This document shows positions 9,773 through 20,473 of a stretch of DNA of 64,000 nt, piece after piece. Location of the stretch: NCBI GenBank assembly GCA_002868945.1, contig PKTX01000006.1:133801-197800 (forward strand), in the 5' to 3' direction. This DNA comes from Desulfobulbaceae bacterium. Its GTDB lineage: Bacteria; Desulfobacterota; Desulfobulbia; Desulfobulbales; SURF-16. The position numbers and the translations under genes are program-made. Under the pieces are notes generated by a model. It had not been told where the DNA came from. It did no database searches and saw only the letters and a program-made list of their open reading frames with translations. Numbering within the stretch: position 1 is the stretch's first letter; every line of letters begins with the position of its first letter.

Positions 9773-10920
9773 GTCTGGGCCTCCCGGCGGCTCAGGGGGC
9801 GGTGGGGGGCCAGCAGAGCGGCGATTTTTTTCTTGAGACGCCAGCGCTGCCAATAGGTGAGGGGTGAGCGGCTCACCCGCACCCGGTCTGCCAGGGTGGC
9901 CTGTGGCGCAAAAACAAGGTCAAGGAGGTGGTGGCAGGTCAGGCGTTTGCCTAAAAAATGGCTGCAGCCGGCGCAATAAGTGATGACCGGTCGCTCCTGT
10001 GCCTCCTGGCGACGCAGCTCGGTCCAGGTTTGGGCCAGATCACGATCAAGGTAGCCCACGGCACCGCCCTCGCCGCAGCAGAGGGTCTTGGGGCCATGAT
10101 GTTTCATCTCCTGCACCGATAAACCGGTTTCGCTGATCAGTCGGCGAGCCGCGCTATGGATCTCGGTGGCAAAACGAACACCGCACGGATCATGAACTGT
10201 TACGCAGGCTTCCCCTTCGGCCCGGTGCGGCGCACTGAGTCGTTCATAGATGGTCTGCACCTCAAGGCGGCCATATTCGCTGAACATGCGATGGCAATTG
10301 GGACAGGCCACCAATACTTTGCGGATGCCCTTCTCCTCTAAGAAGCCATGCAGGCCGGAGAACATGTTCTGGAAATAGTCGAGACGGCCCAGGTCGTGGG
10401 AGGGCTTGGTGCAGCAGTCCAGCACCACGCCCAGATTGGGGATTTGGCGGCGAAGCTGATCAATCACGTCCAACACCCGCTGCGGTCTGCTGCCCGGCAG
10501 GGCGCAGCCCGGGAAAAAGATGGTGTCACAACCCTCCGGCAGAGCGTAGGAGGAAAGCAGAGACGAACTGCCCCATTTCTCATAGGCCAGTAGGGAGCGG
10601 TACCGAGTCTGCATTTCCTCTTGCCGGTGCGCCACCTGACAGCGCTGGGCCATGCAGAGGGCGGCAGGATCAACATCCTTGGGGCAGACTGCTGTACAGA
10701 GGCGACAGAGACTGCAGTGAAAGGCGAGATTGTTTGTCGGATTGTCCAGAAAGAGTTGGGCCAGGCGGCGGGGACTGCCATGACGGGTCAAGAAGCGGCA
10801 CTGCTTGACGCAGATGGAGCAGTCCACGCAGGTATCTGCCACGGCCCGGGCCCTGTCGGTAAAGTTGTTGGCCATGGGCAGGGCGAGGGCGGATTTTTTG
10901 TTAATGGTTTGCTGTTTCAT
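9769..10920 (-). CDS. (Fe-S)-binding, heterodisulfide-reductase-related protein with CCG domain
   Basis: CVDCSICVKQC and CSLCRLCTAVCPKD ferredoxin-type clusters; FFPGCALPG...CCTKPSHDLG and CVTVHDPCGVR...CCGEGGAVGY CCG motifs. 4-nt overlap with the dus start. Confidence 0.85.
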   Translation of the reverse strand: MKQQTINKKSALALPMANNFTDRARAVADTCVDCSICVKQCRFLTRHGSPRRLAQLFLDNPTNNLAFHCSLCRLCTAVCPKDVDPAALCMAQRCQVAHRQEEMQTRYRSLLAYEKWGSSSLLSSYALPEGCDTIFFPGCALPGSRPQRVLDVIDQLRRQIPNLGVVLDCCTKPSHDLGRLDYFQNMFSGLHGFLEEKGIRKVLVACPNCHRMFSEYGRLEVQTIYERLSAPHRAEGEACVTVHDPCGVRFATEIHSAARRLISETGLSVQEMKHHGPKTLCCGEGGAVGYLDRDLAQTWTELRRQEAQERPVITYCAGCSHFLGKRLTCHHLLDLVFAPQATLADRVRVSRSPLTYWQRWRLKKKIAALLAPHRPLSRREAQT

Positions 10921-11120
10921 GATACAAAGAGAAGAGTGGCGGCAGATTTTTTTAGTAAGGAGCTCTCCGTAAACGGCCCGTGCGGCCGATCCCGGCGCTG
11001 TTTCAAAAATGTTCATCATATCAGGGAGATGTCGGAGCTCGTTTTTTCTGGCTCATTGATCGCCAAGGCGCCGCTCTCTTTTTGTACAGACCCTCGTCAA
11101 CCTCAGGAGAAAAACACATC

Positions 11121-11540
11121 ATGCAAAGATCAGCATACCTTTTTTTGGCATTCATCGCCTCCCTGGTGGGGCTTGTCTGTCTGTGCGGCCCGGCTGCGGC
11201 AGAAAGCGATATTGTCGCCCAGCTCAGTGACAGGACCTTTCTGGTCGTGGAGGCGGCCCGGGGCAAGGCAGTGGAAAAGAAATACCATGCCTATTTCAGA
11301 GGGGATGGGACCATGACCATGAAGTATAACCCCAGCCACTCGAAATCGGTGAAATGGCAGGTGCCCCAGGCGGATACCCTGTGCATTACTGCCAGGCGGG
11401 AAAAACAGACGGGTAGCGATTATATAACCAGATGCGGCCGCCTGCGCAAGGAGGGCGAGACCAGCTGGCGTTGGGATGATGACAAGGGCGAGCGGCGTGC
11501 TGTTTTTCGGCTGCTTGGCCGCGGTGATCGTCTGCCCTGA
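11121..11540 (+). CDS. Hypothetical exported protein
   Basis: MQRSAYLFLAFIASLVGLVCLCGPAAAES signal peptide then approx. 110 aa mature region. Confidence 0.65.
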   Translation: MQRSAYLFLAFIASLVGLVCLCGPAAAESDIVAQLSDRTFLVVEAARGKAVEKKYHAYFRGDGTMTMKYNPSHSKSVKWQVPQADTLCITARREKQTGSDYITRCGRLRKEGETSWRWDDDKGERRAVFRLLGRGDRLP

Positions 11541-11614
11541 TCAGGGCGACAAGGGATGCATGAAGATCCGGCGGCCCTAGGTCTTGCTCCGACCTTTTTG
11601 GCGGTCCATGCCGC

Positions 11615-12466
11615 TCAGCCATGCTGTTTCCTGCTTAGCAGGCGACCGGTCATGGTCAGCAGATAGCCGAGGCCGGCGATCATGACAATGGTGGCGCCAC
11701 TGGGCAGGTTGGGGCCGTAGCTGACGGCCAGCCCGGCCGTTACATAGAACATGGAAAGCAGGGTGGAGATGATCATCATCTGCCAGAGGCGTGACGAGTA
11801 TTGGCCGGCCACCGCCGCAGGCAGGGAAAAGAGGGCGATGACCAGGACAATGCCGACAATGCGGATCATCAAGACAATGGTCAGGGCGGTCAGGCAGAGG
11901 AGCAGCAGATAATAAAAACGAGTGTTGACGCCGCGCAGCCTGGCAAACTCCTCATCAAAGCAGACAGCCAGCATTTTGTTGTAAAAGAGGATACCCAGGG
12001 TGACTACACAGCTGTCCAGGGCGACGATGGTCCACAGGTCCTGGCGCGAGATCATCAGAATATTGCCGAACAGATAACTCATGGGGTCGATATAGCCCGG
12101 TGTCCTGGCCATGAACATGATACCGGCGGCCATGCCGGTTACCCAGAGGGCCGAAATGATACTGTCCTCCCTCTCTTGGGCATGAATGCTGATAAGGCCG
12201 ATAATAAGGGCGGCCGCCAGGGCTGCGATAACGGCGCCGGTCATGGGTGTCAGCCAGGATATGTCGTAGCGGCGGCTGAAGAAGAGGGCGGCGCCGATAC
12301 CGCCCAGCACGCAGTGGGCAATGGCACCGGCAATATAGGTGATCCGTTTAATGACCACATAGGAGCCGATGACTCCGAAGGCCACCGAGGCCAGCAGTCC
12401 GGCAATGAGGGCATAGCGCAGAAAGGTGATGGAGGGGTCGGTAAGGGTGCTAAGAAATTCGTTCAT
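11615..12466 (-). CDS. Metal (Zn/Mn-type) ABC transporter permease
   Basis: ZnuB/MntB-like: multiple TM segments, FGVIGSYVVIKRITYIAGAIAHCVLGGIGAALFF. Confidence 0.9.
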   Translation of the reverse strand: MNEFLSTLTDPSITFLRYALIAGLLASVAFGVIGSYVVIKRITYIAGAIAHCVLGGIGAALFFSRRYDISWLTPMTGAVIAALAAALIIGLISIHAQEREDSIISALWVTGMAAGIMFMARTPGYIDPMSYLFGNILMISRQDLWTIVALDSCVVTLGILFYNKMLAVCFDEEFARLRGVNTRFYYLLLLCLTALTIVLMIRIVGIVLVIALFSLPAAVAGQYSSRLWQMMIISTLLSMFYVTAGLAVSYGPNLPSGATIVMIAGLGYLLTMTGRLLSRKQHG

Positions 12467-13217
12467 GGGTGTGGCCTCGCGCTGAACAGCAATGATCGTG
12501 GCGTACCATTTTCAGATCGCCGCCGTAAATATCCTGAATAACCTCACCGGTGACTTCGCTGGTGGGGTGGACTTTGACAAATCGATTGACACAGATGACC
12601 CGGTCAATGAGCTGCGAGACAAAACCAAGGTCATGGGTGACGGTGATCACCGTGATCGTGGCGGCCAGATCGTGGAGGATCTCGAGGAGCTGGTTCTCCA
12701 CGGCTGGATCAACATTGGCGGTGGGTTCGTCAAGCAGCAGCAGTTCCGGCTCACAGGCCAGGGCCCGGGCAATAAGAACCCGTTGCCGCTGGCCGCCCGA
12801 CAGGGCGCCGAACGGCCGTCCGGTCAGGTCACCTACCCCCATCTCATCCAGGGCATGCCGGGCGACCTCCTTGTCCTTTCTGCTGTAGAGGCCGAAAAGG
12901 GAATTGCCGAGCCGCCCCATGAGCGCCACATCAAGCACACTCACGGGATAGCGCTGGTCATACTGGAGAAACTGCGGCATGTAGCCGATTCTGGTGCGGG
13001 CCTTGAGCGGCGTCGTGCCCAGCACGGTGATGGTGCCCTTGTCCGGTTGCAGGAGGCCGAGGGCCAGCTTGATCAGGGTGGATTTGCCGCCGCCGTTGGG
13101 GCCCACCACGCAGATGGATTCGTGGCTCTGGGCACTGAAGGAAACATTGCTGAGCACCTCGATGTCGTCAAAGGCAAAGGAGACATTGTCAAAGGTGAGG
13201 ATGGGGTCGTTTGCCAT
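12450..13217 (-). CDS. Metal ABC transporter ATP-binding protein
   Basis: CVVGPNGGGKSTLIKLALGLL Walker A, ALSGGQRQRVLIARALA signature, LLLLDEPTANVDP Walker B. Ends in TAG overlapping permease start. Confidence 0.93.
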   Translation of the reverse strand: MANDPILTFDNVSFAFDDIEVLSNVSFSAQSHESICVVGPNGGGKSTLIKLALGLLQPDKGTITVLGTTPLKARTRIGYMPQFLQYDQRYPVSVLDVALMGRLGNSLFGLYSRKDKEVARHALDEMGVGDLTGRPFGALSGGQRQRVLIARALACEPELLLLDEPTANVDPAVENQLLEILHDLAATITVITVTHDLGFVSQLIDRVICVNRFVKVHPTSEVTGEVIQDIYGGDLKMVRHDHCCSARGHTHERIS

Positions 13218-13267
13218 GGTTGCCTTGCTGTGGAGGTGGGCGGGCCGCATAAAGGAAGGACCCGGAT

Positions 13268-14230
13268 CTACTTTTCTGCCGGGGTCAAGGCCGCGGCAAT
13301 TTTTGTTGCCATTTCCCGGAAATTGGCAAAGGGATCAGCCGCCAGCGGGTCCAGGGTGACAATGCGGCCGCCGATGGCCTGGGCAATACGACTGGCGGCC
13401 CGCCTGTCGAACTGGGGCTGGACAAAGATTACCTTGATTCCTTCGGCTCGGGCCAGCTTGATTATCCTGGTCAATTGGCGGGGTGAGGGGCTTTTACCTT
13501 CAATCTCCACGGCATGCTGGACCAGGCCGAAGCTGTCGGCAAAATAGCCGAAGGAGGGATGAAAGACCAGAAAGCCGCGGCCCTGAAAGGGGGCCAGGGT
13601 ATGTTTCAGTTCCTGCTCCACCTGCCTCAGTCGCGCCAGAAAGCCAGCAAGATTGTCGGCAAAGAGCTGGCTCTGTTCCGGCCGGCGCCTGCTCAGGGTG
13701 GCGGCGATGTTTTCGGCCATGCCGGCCAGGGGCTGGATGCCGAGCCAGATGTGTGGATCCGTCTCCTGGTCATGGTGATGGCTGTGGTCGTCATGGTTCA
13801 GGGCCCGCTTGGCAAGACCGCTGCTGCAATCCACCACCTGCAGATCATTCCGGCGGCCGCTTAAACGGGGCAGAAGCTCCCTTTCAAAGGGCATGCCCAC
13901 CGTAAAGTAGATATGGGCCTTGCTGAGAACGGCCATCTGGCGCGGCGTGGGCGAATAGGTGTGCGGGTCACGGCCCGGCGGCAGCAGGGTGCGGCTCCTG
14001 ATCTGCTCCCCGCCTATTTGTGCCACGACAAAGGCAACCGGCGCCAGCGAGGTAAAGACCTCGATTTTGTCATGCCCCTGGGCCCGGCCCTGTGAGGGAG
14101 ACGACAGGACACCGCAAAAGAGCAGGCAGCCAAGGAGAATAATTTTTGCAAAGTCGCTGGCTGCCGGGTAGCGGTAACATCTTTTCAGAGATTGCATGGC
14201 ATGGGATACGCTGTGGGTGGTTTGAGTCAT
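13268..14230 (-). CDS. Metal ABC transporter substrate-binding protein (ZnuA-like)
   Basis: His-rich loop HDDHSHHHDQETDPHIWLG, PHTYSPTPRQM, signal peptide region. Confidence 0.92.
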   Translation of the reverse strand: MTQTTHSVSHAMQSLKRCYRYPAASDFAKIILLGCLLFCGVLSSPSQGRAQGHDKIEVFTSLAPVAFVVAQIGGEQIRSRTLLPPGRDPHTYSPTPRQMAVLSKAHIYFTVGMPFERELLPRLSGRRNDLQVVDCSSGLAKRALNHDDHSHHHDQETDPHIWLGIQPLAGMAENIAATLSRRRPEQSQLFADNLAGFLARLRQVEQELKHTLAPFQGRGFLVFHPSFGYFADSFGLVQHAVEIEGKSPSPRQLTRIIKLARAEGIKVIFVQPQFDRRAASRIAQAIGGRIVTLDPLAADPFANFREMATKIAAALTPAEK

Positions 14231-14316
14231 TGCCGCCAGTGGTTGGAGAGTTATTCAAGATACCCTTATATTTTGGCTACATAAAAGAGGGACCCGCCGG
14301 CTGCGGGGCGTCTGGG

Positions 14317-15663
14317 CTATCCCTTGTCGACAATATGGCCCACCAGGTCATAGGGGTGGGCTTCGCTGATCTTGACGGTGACAAGGTCCCCGCTGTTGCA
14401 GTGGCCGTCGGCAATATAGACGCAGCCGTCGATCTCCGCGGCCTGAAAACGGCTGCGGCCCTCCAGGAGCAGCTCGGTCTCCTGACTGACCCCCTCCACC
14501 AGCACCTCAAGCTCTTGCCCCACATACCCTTGGTTGATCTCCGTCGCTATCTGTGACTGGATGCCCATCAGGTAGTCGGCCCGGTCCTGTTTGACCTGTT
14601 CGTCAATTTGATCGTTCAGCTGTTCCGCGGCGCAGCCTTCTTCATTACTGTACGTGAAGACACCGACATTGTGAAGTTGGTAGGTACGCAGAAAGTCGGC
14701 AATCTCCTCGACATCAGCGTCGCTTTCACCGGGAAATCCGACCATAAAGGTGGTACGGATGGCGGCAGTCGGCACCTTGGCGCGGATGCGCTCAATAAGG
14801 GCGTGCAGGTGGTGTTTGCCGAATGGTCGCCGCATCCTTTTCAGCACCCCTTCCGCAACATGCTGCAGGGGGATGTCAAGATAGCTGAGCAGGCGCTCCT
14901 CCGCGGCCATGAGAGCCAGAAGCTCGTCGCTCAGTCGCCCCGGGTAGAGATAGAGCAGGCGCAGCCAGGGAATGGCGGAGTGCTCTATGAGCTGTTCAAG
15001 GAGCTGGTGCAGGGCAGGGCCGCTGCGCAGGTCCCTGCCGTAGGCGGTGAGGTCCTGGCCCACCAGGGTGAGTTCCTTGATGCCCTGGCTGTCAAGCTCT
15101 TTCACCTCTTGGACGATATCTGCAATGGCACGGCTGCGCAGCGGACCGCGGATGGAGGGGATCATGCAGTAGGCGCATTTGTTTGAGCAGCCCTCGGTGA
15201 TCTTCAGGTAGGCGCGATGGCTCGGGGTGCTGAGCAGGCGCGGCGTCTGACTATCCATGACATAGCTCGGAGGCGCCACATGGAAGTGCGCTGCCCGGTT
15301 CGTCCGGTCGGCAAGATATGTGACAATATTGCGGAAGGTGTCGGTGCCAATAAAGAGATCCACTTCGGGAAGTTCCCGGCACAGGGCCTGGCCGTAGCGC
15401 TGCACCAGGCAGCCGCATACCACCAGGCGGCTGCCCGGATGACGCTCTTTGACGGCAATGAGCTGCATGATGGTGTCAATGGCCTCTTCCACTGCGGGCT
15501 GGATAAAGCCGCAGGTATTGACCAGCAGAATGTCAGCCGTCTCGGCAGCGTCGCAGATGGTGTAACCGGCCTCGCTGAGCAGGCCGAGCATGACCTCGCT
15601 GTCCACCCGGTTTTTGGGGCAGCCGAGGCTGATGGGAAAGATGGTCATGGTGTGCTGTGTCAT
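14317..15663 (-). CDS. rimO: Ribosomal protein S12 methylthiotransferase RimO
   Basis: ISLGCPKNRVDSEVMLG, LVNTCGFIQPAVEEAIDTI, radical SAM CSNKCAYCMIPSIRGPLRSR, C-terminal TRAM region. Confidence 0.95.
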   Translation of the reverse strand: MTQHTMTIFPISLGCPKNRVDSEVMLGLLSEAGYTICDAAETADILLVNTCGFIQPAVEEAIDTIMQLIAVKERHPGSRLVVCGCLVQRYGQALCRELPEVDLFIGTDTFRNIVTYLADRTNRAAHFHVAPPSYVMDSQTPRLLSTPSHRAYLKITEGCSNKCAYCMIPSIRGPLRSRAIADIVQEVKELDSQGIKELTLVGQDLTAYGRDLRSGPALHQLLEQLIEHSAIPWLRLLYLYPGRLSDELLALMAAEERLLSYLDIPLQHVAEGVLKRMRRPFGKHHLHALIERIRAKVPTAAIRTTFMVGFPGESDADVEEIADFLRTYQLHNVGVFTYSNEEGCAAEQLNDQIDEQVKQDRADYLMGIQSQIATEINQGYVGQELEVLVEGVSQETELLLEGRSRFQAAEIDGCVYIADGHCNSGDLVTVKISEAHPYDLVGHIVDKG

Positions 15664-16442
15664 AAATCGGCCAGAAGGCTGGCGAGGCGCTCAAAGAGGA
15701 CGCGACTCTTTTTTTTGAAGTTTTTGCCGGTAAAACCAGGCTGCCAATTCTGGTGGTAGAGTTCATCGGAAACCAGCATGACAGCGGCAAGTTCGATATC
15801 ATGGAAGGCGGCCACCGTGCAGAGGGCGGAAAATTCCATATCAACGGCCAGGATACCGGCGGAGGCCATTTTTTTTATCGTGCTGGGCAGTTCCCGGTAG
15901 GGGGCGTCAGTGGTCCAGATGGGACCTTCGTTAACCTGCAGACCGGCAGCGGTCAGGCTCGCGCCCAGGGCACTCCGTAATGGGACGTTGGATTCCGCTT
16001 CTCTGGTTAGCGGATAATGGGCGGAAACGCCTTCCTCACTGCGCCCCCAGGTGGGCAGGAAGATATCTCCCACCTGCAGCATCGGATTCAGGGCGCCGCA
16101 CCAGCCCAGCACCACAACTTTGCGGCAGCCCAGGGCAATGAGTTTTTCCAGGGTCATCACGGCCATGGGTGCACCCACGGACGGCCCCACCCAATAGGAG
16201 GGCTTGTCGGCCTGCTCCAGGGCGGTCAGCCGGCAGTGGAAGAGGCTATAGTTCCGGCCGCCTTTTTTCTTGGCAACAGTGGCGGCATAGTGGGCCTCAT
16301 GCGGGTTGATCAGCAACAGCACCGGTCCGGCAATGTGGGGGTCGCCGGCCAAGGCTCTTGCTTTTATAAGGGGCTCTTCTGCTGCCATTGCTCTTTTCTG
16401 GTGAAACTGGCTGATCTGGATAGCCATACCGCAGAAAGCCAC
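15660..16442 (-). CDS. Nucleoside phosphorylase family protein
   Basis: YWVGPSVGAPMAVMTLEKLIALGCRKVVVLGWCGAL...ILAVDMEFSALCTVAAFH; PNP/UDP phosphorylase family. Exact start uncertain. Confidence 0.82.
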   Translation of the reverse strand: MAFCGMAIQISQFHQKRAMAAEEPLIKARALAGDPHIAGPVLLLINPHEAHYAATVAKKKGGRNYSLFHCRLTALEQADKPSYWVGPSVGAPMAVMTLEKLIALGCRKVVVLGWCGALNPMLQVGDIFLPTWGRSEEGVSAHYPLTREAESNVPLRSALGASLTAAGLQVNEGPIWTTDAPYRELPSTIKKMASAGILAVDMEFSALCTVAAFHDIELAAVMLVSDELYHQNWQPGFTGKNFKKKSRVLFERLASLLADL

Positions 16443-16626
16443 GGCAGGACAAAGGAGGGTAGTCTCTCCACTATGGTGGACCTGAGTATACCAGGAAACA
16501 CAGGAAAATCACGGAGATTAGCCTGCCGTGGCAGTGCTACTGCCTCGGCGCGGCTGGCCGGCCCTGCAGGTTGCTGCATAGAGGCGGATGTCTGGGTGGC
16601 TTGTCGGCCATGCTCTCTGCTGAGAG

Positions 16627-19266
16627 TCAGGGCGATACGACAAAAATCTCCGCAATTATCTTCTCCAGATCAACGATGCGGAAGGGTTTGACCAGCATGG
16701 CAACAAAACCATGGTCGCGGTAATGGGCCATTACCGGATCATTGGAGTAGCCGCTGGCCACCACCACCCGGGCCGTGGGATCCATTGCCAGGATTTTGTC
16801 CACCGCCTCCCGGCCACCCATGCCGCCGGGGATGGTCAGGTCCATGATAACCAGATCAAAGGGGGTTCCCCGGGTCATGGCCTCTGCATAGGCGGCCAAT
16901 GCGGCGGCACCATCTGAGGTGGTGTGGGGCTCGTGGCCCAGGGCCGTGAATATTTCCATGGCCAGGGAGCGGATCATCTCCTCATCATCCATAATCAAGA
17001 CCTTGAGGCGGCTCGGGCCGGCCGGGCGCTCCATGGGAGTGGTCGGCCGGCAGTGTTCCGGTCTGCCTGCCGGTAGCTTGAGGGTGAAAACAGTACCCTG
17101 CCCCGCTTCTGAACTGACCTGGATAATACCGCCATGTTTTTTGATGATGGAGTGGCAGATGGCAAGCCCTAGACCGCTGCCCTTTTCCTTGGTGGTAAAA
17201 TAGGGGTCGAAAATCTTGTCGAGCAGGGGCTGCTCCATACCGGGACCATTATCACGTATGGTGATCCGGACACAGTCGGAGGAGAAATCCGGCTCTCGGC
17301 AGTTGTCTGCCTCGATTTCGATAAGGTCCCCTTGTTTCTGCATGGCCTGACGGGCATTGAGGACGATATTCTGGATGACTTGGCCGATCTGGCCCGGATC
17401 AATTTCCACCGGCCAGAGATCAGGCGGCGGATTAAAGGAAAGGGCAATAGGAGTGCCGCGCAGGACAAAACCGGCATTGTCGTGAATAATCTCAACGAGA
17501 TCAGAGGGCTGACACACCGGCTCACCGCCCTTGGAAAAGGTGAGGAGCTGTTGGGTGAGATTGCGGGCCCGCAGACAGGCCTTTTCCGCCTCCGTCAGAA
17601 GCTGATCAACATGGGCATGGTCGTTACGCTGCAGGCGGGCCAGGTTGATATTACCCAGGATGGCGGCCAGCAGGTTGTTGAAGTCGTGGGCAATACCGCC
17701 AGCCAAGACGCCGACCGACTCTAGTTTTTTTATTTTGAGAATCTCCTGCTCCATGCGCAGTTTCTCACTGATGTCGCGGAAGACAAGGACCACACCCACC
17801 ACCTCGCTGGTCAGGTTGCGGATGGGAGCGGTACTGGCGGAGATGTGCCGCCTGGTGCCATCTCTGGCCACCAACATGGTATCGTGGGGCAGTTCAATCT
17901 GAATACCTTTACGCAGTACCGCGGTACTCGGGTCGGGGCTCAGTTTGCCGGTCTCCGTGTTGATTGTTTTGAAAATATCGACCAAGGGTCGGCCGGCGGC
18001 CTCGGTCTGGCTCCAGCCGGTAAGATCCTCGGCCACCCGGTTGACCAGGATAACGGAGCCCCTGTCGTCCGTGGTGATCACTCCCTCGCCGATGCTGCGC
18101 AGGGTGATGGCCAGCTGTTCTTTTTCCGCTGCCAATTCCCGGGCCGCCTCTTTCTGGGCCTCAATATCGCGAACCACGGCCAACACACAGTGGCGGCCGC
18201 CGAAATCAAAGGCGCGCAGCGACACATCCACCCAGAACAGTTCACCGTTGCGGCGCCGGGCATGCCACTCAAAACGTTGCGGGCGCCGACTTTCCACCCC
18301 GGCTACTCTTTTGGCGGCCTCCTCCATGGTGTAGGGGTGATAACCGGCGCTGATATCGCCGACAGTCAACTGCAGAATTTCCCTGGGATCGTAGCCGTAC
18401 ATCTCCGCCACCGTGTTGTTTGCCTCCAGAATTTTACCGGTGCCGGCATCCTGGATGAAGATGGCATCACCCGGCGCATTGAAGACGGCCCGGTATTTTT
18501 CCTCGCGGCTGATGAGGGTGGCCACCATCCGGATGATATCCTCTTTCATGGTGGCCAGTTCAAGGATGAAACGACCCCTGACACGGGCCTGCAGATCACC
18601 GTTGCTGAGCTGGTCGGCAAAGTGGCTGAGACGTATGATGGGACGAATGAGGAGAAGATGAATGGCCAGGGTAAAAAGGGCGGCAATGGCCAGCACCACG
18701 GCCAGGACGACAACATTAATTTTGACGAAGAGATCGCGGGGCGCAAAGAGTTCCCGGCGGTCCATGGCCAGACCGATATAGCTCTGCCAGGGCTGATAGT
18801 AATGGACAACGCCGATGCGTTTGCGTTTTCCCACCTTGTACTCGATGGTGTCGATATCCGGCTCTAGTTTGTCCATGAAGAGGCGGTAGTCCGCAGAGGT
18901 GCTGTCCGGGAGATCAGCCGGGATAATGAGGTCGCCCTCCCTGCTTACCACAAAAATGGAGCCGGTCTTCTTGTATTGATAGTTTCGCAGAAAGGTATAG
19001 GCCTCGTCTTTGATTTCCTGCCGGTGACTGCGCGAGTCTTCCAGGCCGACCCGGGCCAGGGTCTGATAGCGCTGGTTTATCGGCTCAAGGCAGGACTGCA
19101 TTTTGTCGTGCAGGTTTTCCAGGCCAAACTGGTAAGTGATGGAGTTGATGATCTTGACGCCCTAGACGAGTAATGGCAGGGAGACAGTGGCAATAAGCAG
19201 GATAATGGCGGCCAGGAAAAGGCTGCGGATCGATTTGAAGGGATATGGCGCCGTTAATCTGGACAT
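16627..19266 (-). CDS. PAS/PAC sensor hybrid histidine kinase with C-terminal receiver; in-frame TAG at codon 35
   Basis: HAMP/PAS regions, HDFNNLLAAILGNI H-box, NARQAMQK and GSGLGLAICHSIIKKHGG ATPase motifs, C-terminal LIMDDEEMIRSLAMEIF receiver. Reading upstream from 19101 gives MSRLTAPYPFKSIRSLFLAAIILLIATVSLPLLV*GVKIINSITYQFGLENLHDK; the TAG is at 19164..19162. Confidence 0.88.
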
Positions 19267-19267
19267 C

Positions 19268-20263
19268 TTATTGCACGACTATATCAACGGCATCAAGAGC
19301 GGCCAGGGAGACGTGCAGACCCAGTCGCCTTGCCGCCGCCAAATTGACAAAGGCCAGCTGCATGGCCGGCCTGGGGCTGCTCTGCTCTATGGTGGTTCTA
19401 CCGCTAAAGATATCAGCGGTAATGAGGGCACCCTGTTCGCCGCAATAGCGAAAGGGGTTGTAGAGGCCGGCGACGATGTTGCCCTCCTGGACAAAGGTGG
19501 CGAGATCCTGTTGGTCAATGTCCAGGGTAAAAGAGGTGATGACCGGCAACTTGCTGCTTGCCAGTTCCTGGCGGAGTGTGAAGCTGCCGACTATGCCGCC
19601 ATAGGCCTCGATTTTATGTTCCCTGAGCTGCATCAGGACCGTGTCGATACCGGCGGCCAGATCAAAGAGGTGCAGGTCAATATCATACCGTTGGGCGGTC
19701 GGTAGCTTCTGGTAGCCACTTTTGAAAATCATATCCGCCGGAATGCGGGAATCATAGATATAGGCATATCGGGTCATGCCCGGCAGGAGCAGGCGGCAGA
19801 GGCGCAGAATCTTTTCCGGCGGATACATGAGATAGAGACCGGTGAGGTTGGTGCGCGGTTGCTTCGTTACTGAGGGGAGCATGGTCTGGGCCACGGACTT
19901 GAGCACCGGCAAGAAGAGCTGCATGGTTCGGCTCTCTTTCAGCAGGGGCCGGGCATACATGGATACCCAGCCGCAGGTGACAATCAGATCAGCTCTGTCC
20001 CGCCACTGTTTTACGGCGGCGACAACCTCGGGGATGGATGTGGTATCGGCGCTTCTGGTGATAATATCGATATACTCCACCTGGCGCCCTTCCTGGAAGC
20101 CCTGTTGCGACATGGTGGTTTTAAAGCCGTCAAGAACCGTGGTGAAGTGGGAGGCGGGGATGGGATAGCGGATAAAGACTATCCTTTTTAGTTGTGCGTG
20201 GGCGGCAGAGGCCTCCATGAGACAGAGGAGGATGACCCACGCCATCAGGAGCAGGCGGCGCAT
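19268..20263 (-). CDS. ABC transporter substrate-binding protein (PF04392-like)
   Basis: Signal peptide and periplasmic binding fold, IVFIRYPIPASHFTTVLDGFKTTMSQQGFQEGRQVEYI. Its TAA stop lies 1 nt upstream of the kinase ATG. Confidence 0.75.
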   Translation of the reverse strand: MRRLLLMAWVILLCLMEASAAHAQLKRIVFIRYPIPASHFTTVLDGFKTTMSQQGFQEGRQVEYIDIITRSADTTSIPEVVAAVKQWRDRADLIVTCGWVSMYARPLLKESRTMQLFLPVLKSVAQTMLPSVTKQPRTNLTGLYLMYPPEKILRLCRLLLPGMTRYAYIYDSRIPADMIFKSGYQKLPTAQRYDIDLHLFDLAAGIDTVLMQLREHKIEAYGGIVGSFTLRQELASSKLPVITSFTLDIDQQDLATFVQEGNIVAGLYNPFRYCGEQGALITADIFSGRTTIEQSSPRPAMQLAFVNLAAARRLGLHVSLAALDAVDIVVQ

Positions 20264-20391
20264 GCGGTGACTCCTTGCAGGGGTGGCAGGAGAGAATTGT
20301 TCGTAAACGAGTATAGTTTTTTCGTGTTCCTCCTGTCAATACCTTGGTGCAGGTGCTGTTTTGGTGATGGCGAGGCGCCATAAAAACAAAA

Positions 20392-20425
20392 AAAGGGGCC
20401 GTGGAATATTTTCCACGGCCCCTTT
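20392..20425 (-). terminator. Rho-independent terminator downstream of atpE
   Basis: 15-bp stem AAAGGGGCCGTGGAA / TTCCACGGCCCCTTT, 4-nt loop; minus strand continues into TTTTTTTGTTTTT. Confidence 0.85.
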
Positions 20426-20473
20426 GGCTCAACATATATAACCCCGGGGAGCTTGGCACCCCGGCAGGATATC

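Noticed and set aside
12492-13547. 351-aa plus-strand ORF
   Set aside because: Antisense to the metal ABC transporter genes.
19162-19164. Pyrrolysine at the kinase amber codon
   Set aside because: No pyl genes or PYLIS-like evidence in the window and TAG is used as an ordinary stop in several genes; kept only as a test, not a claim.
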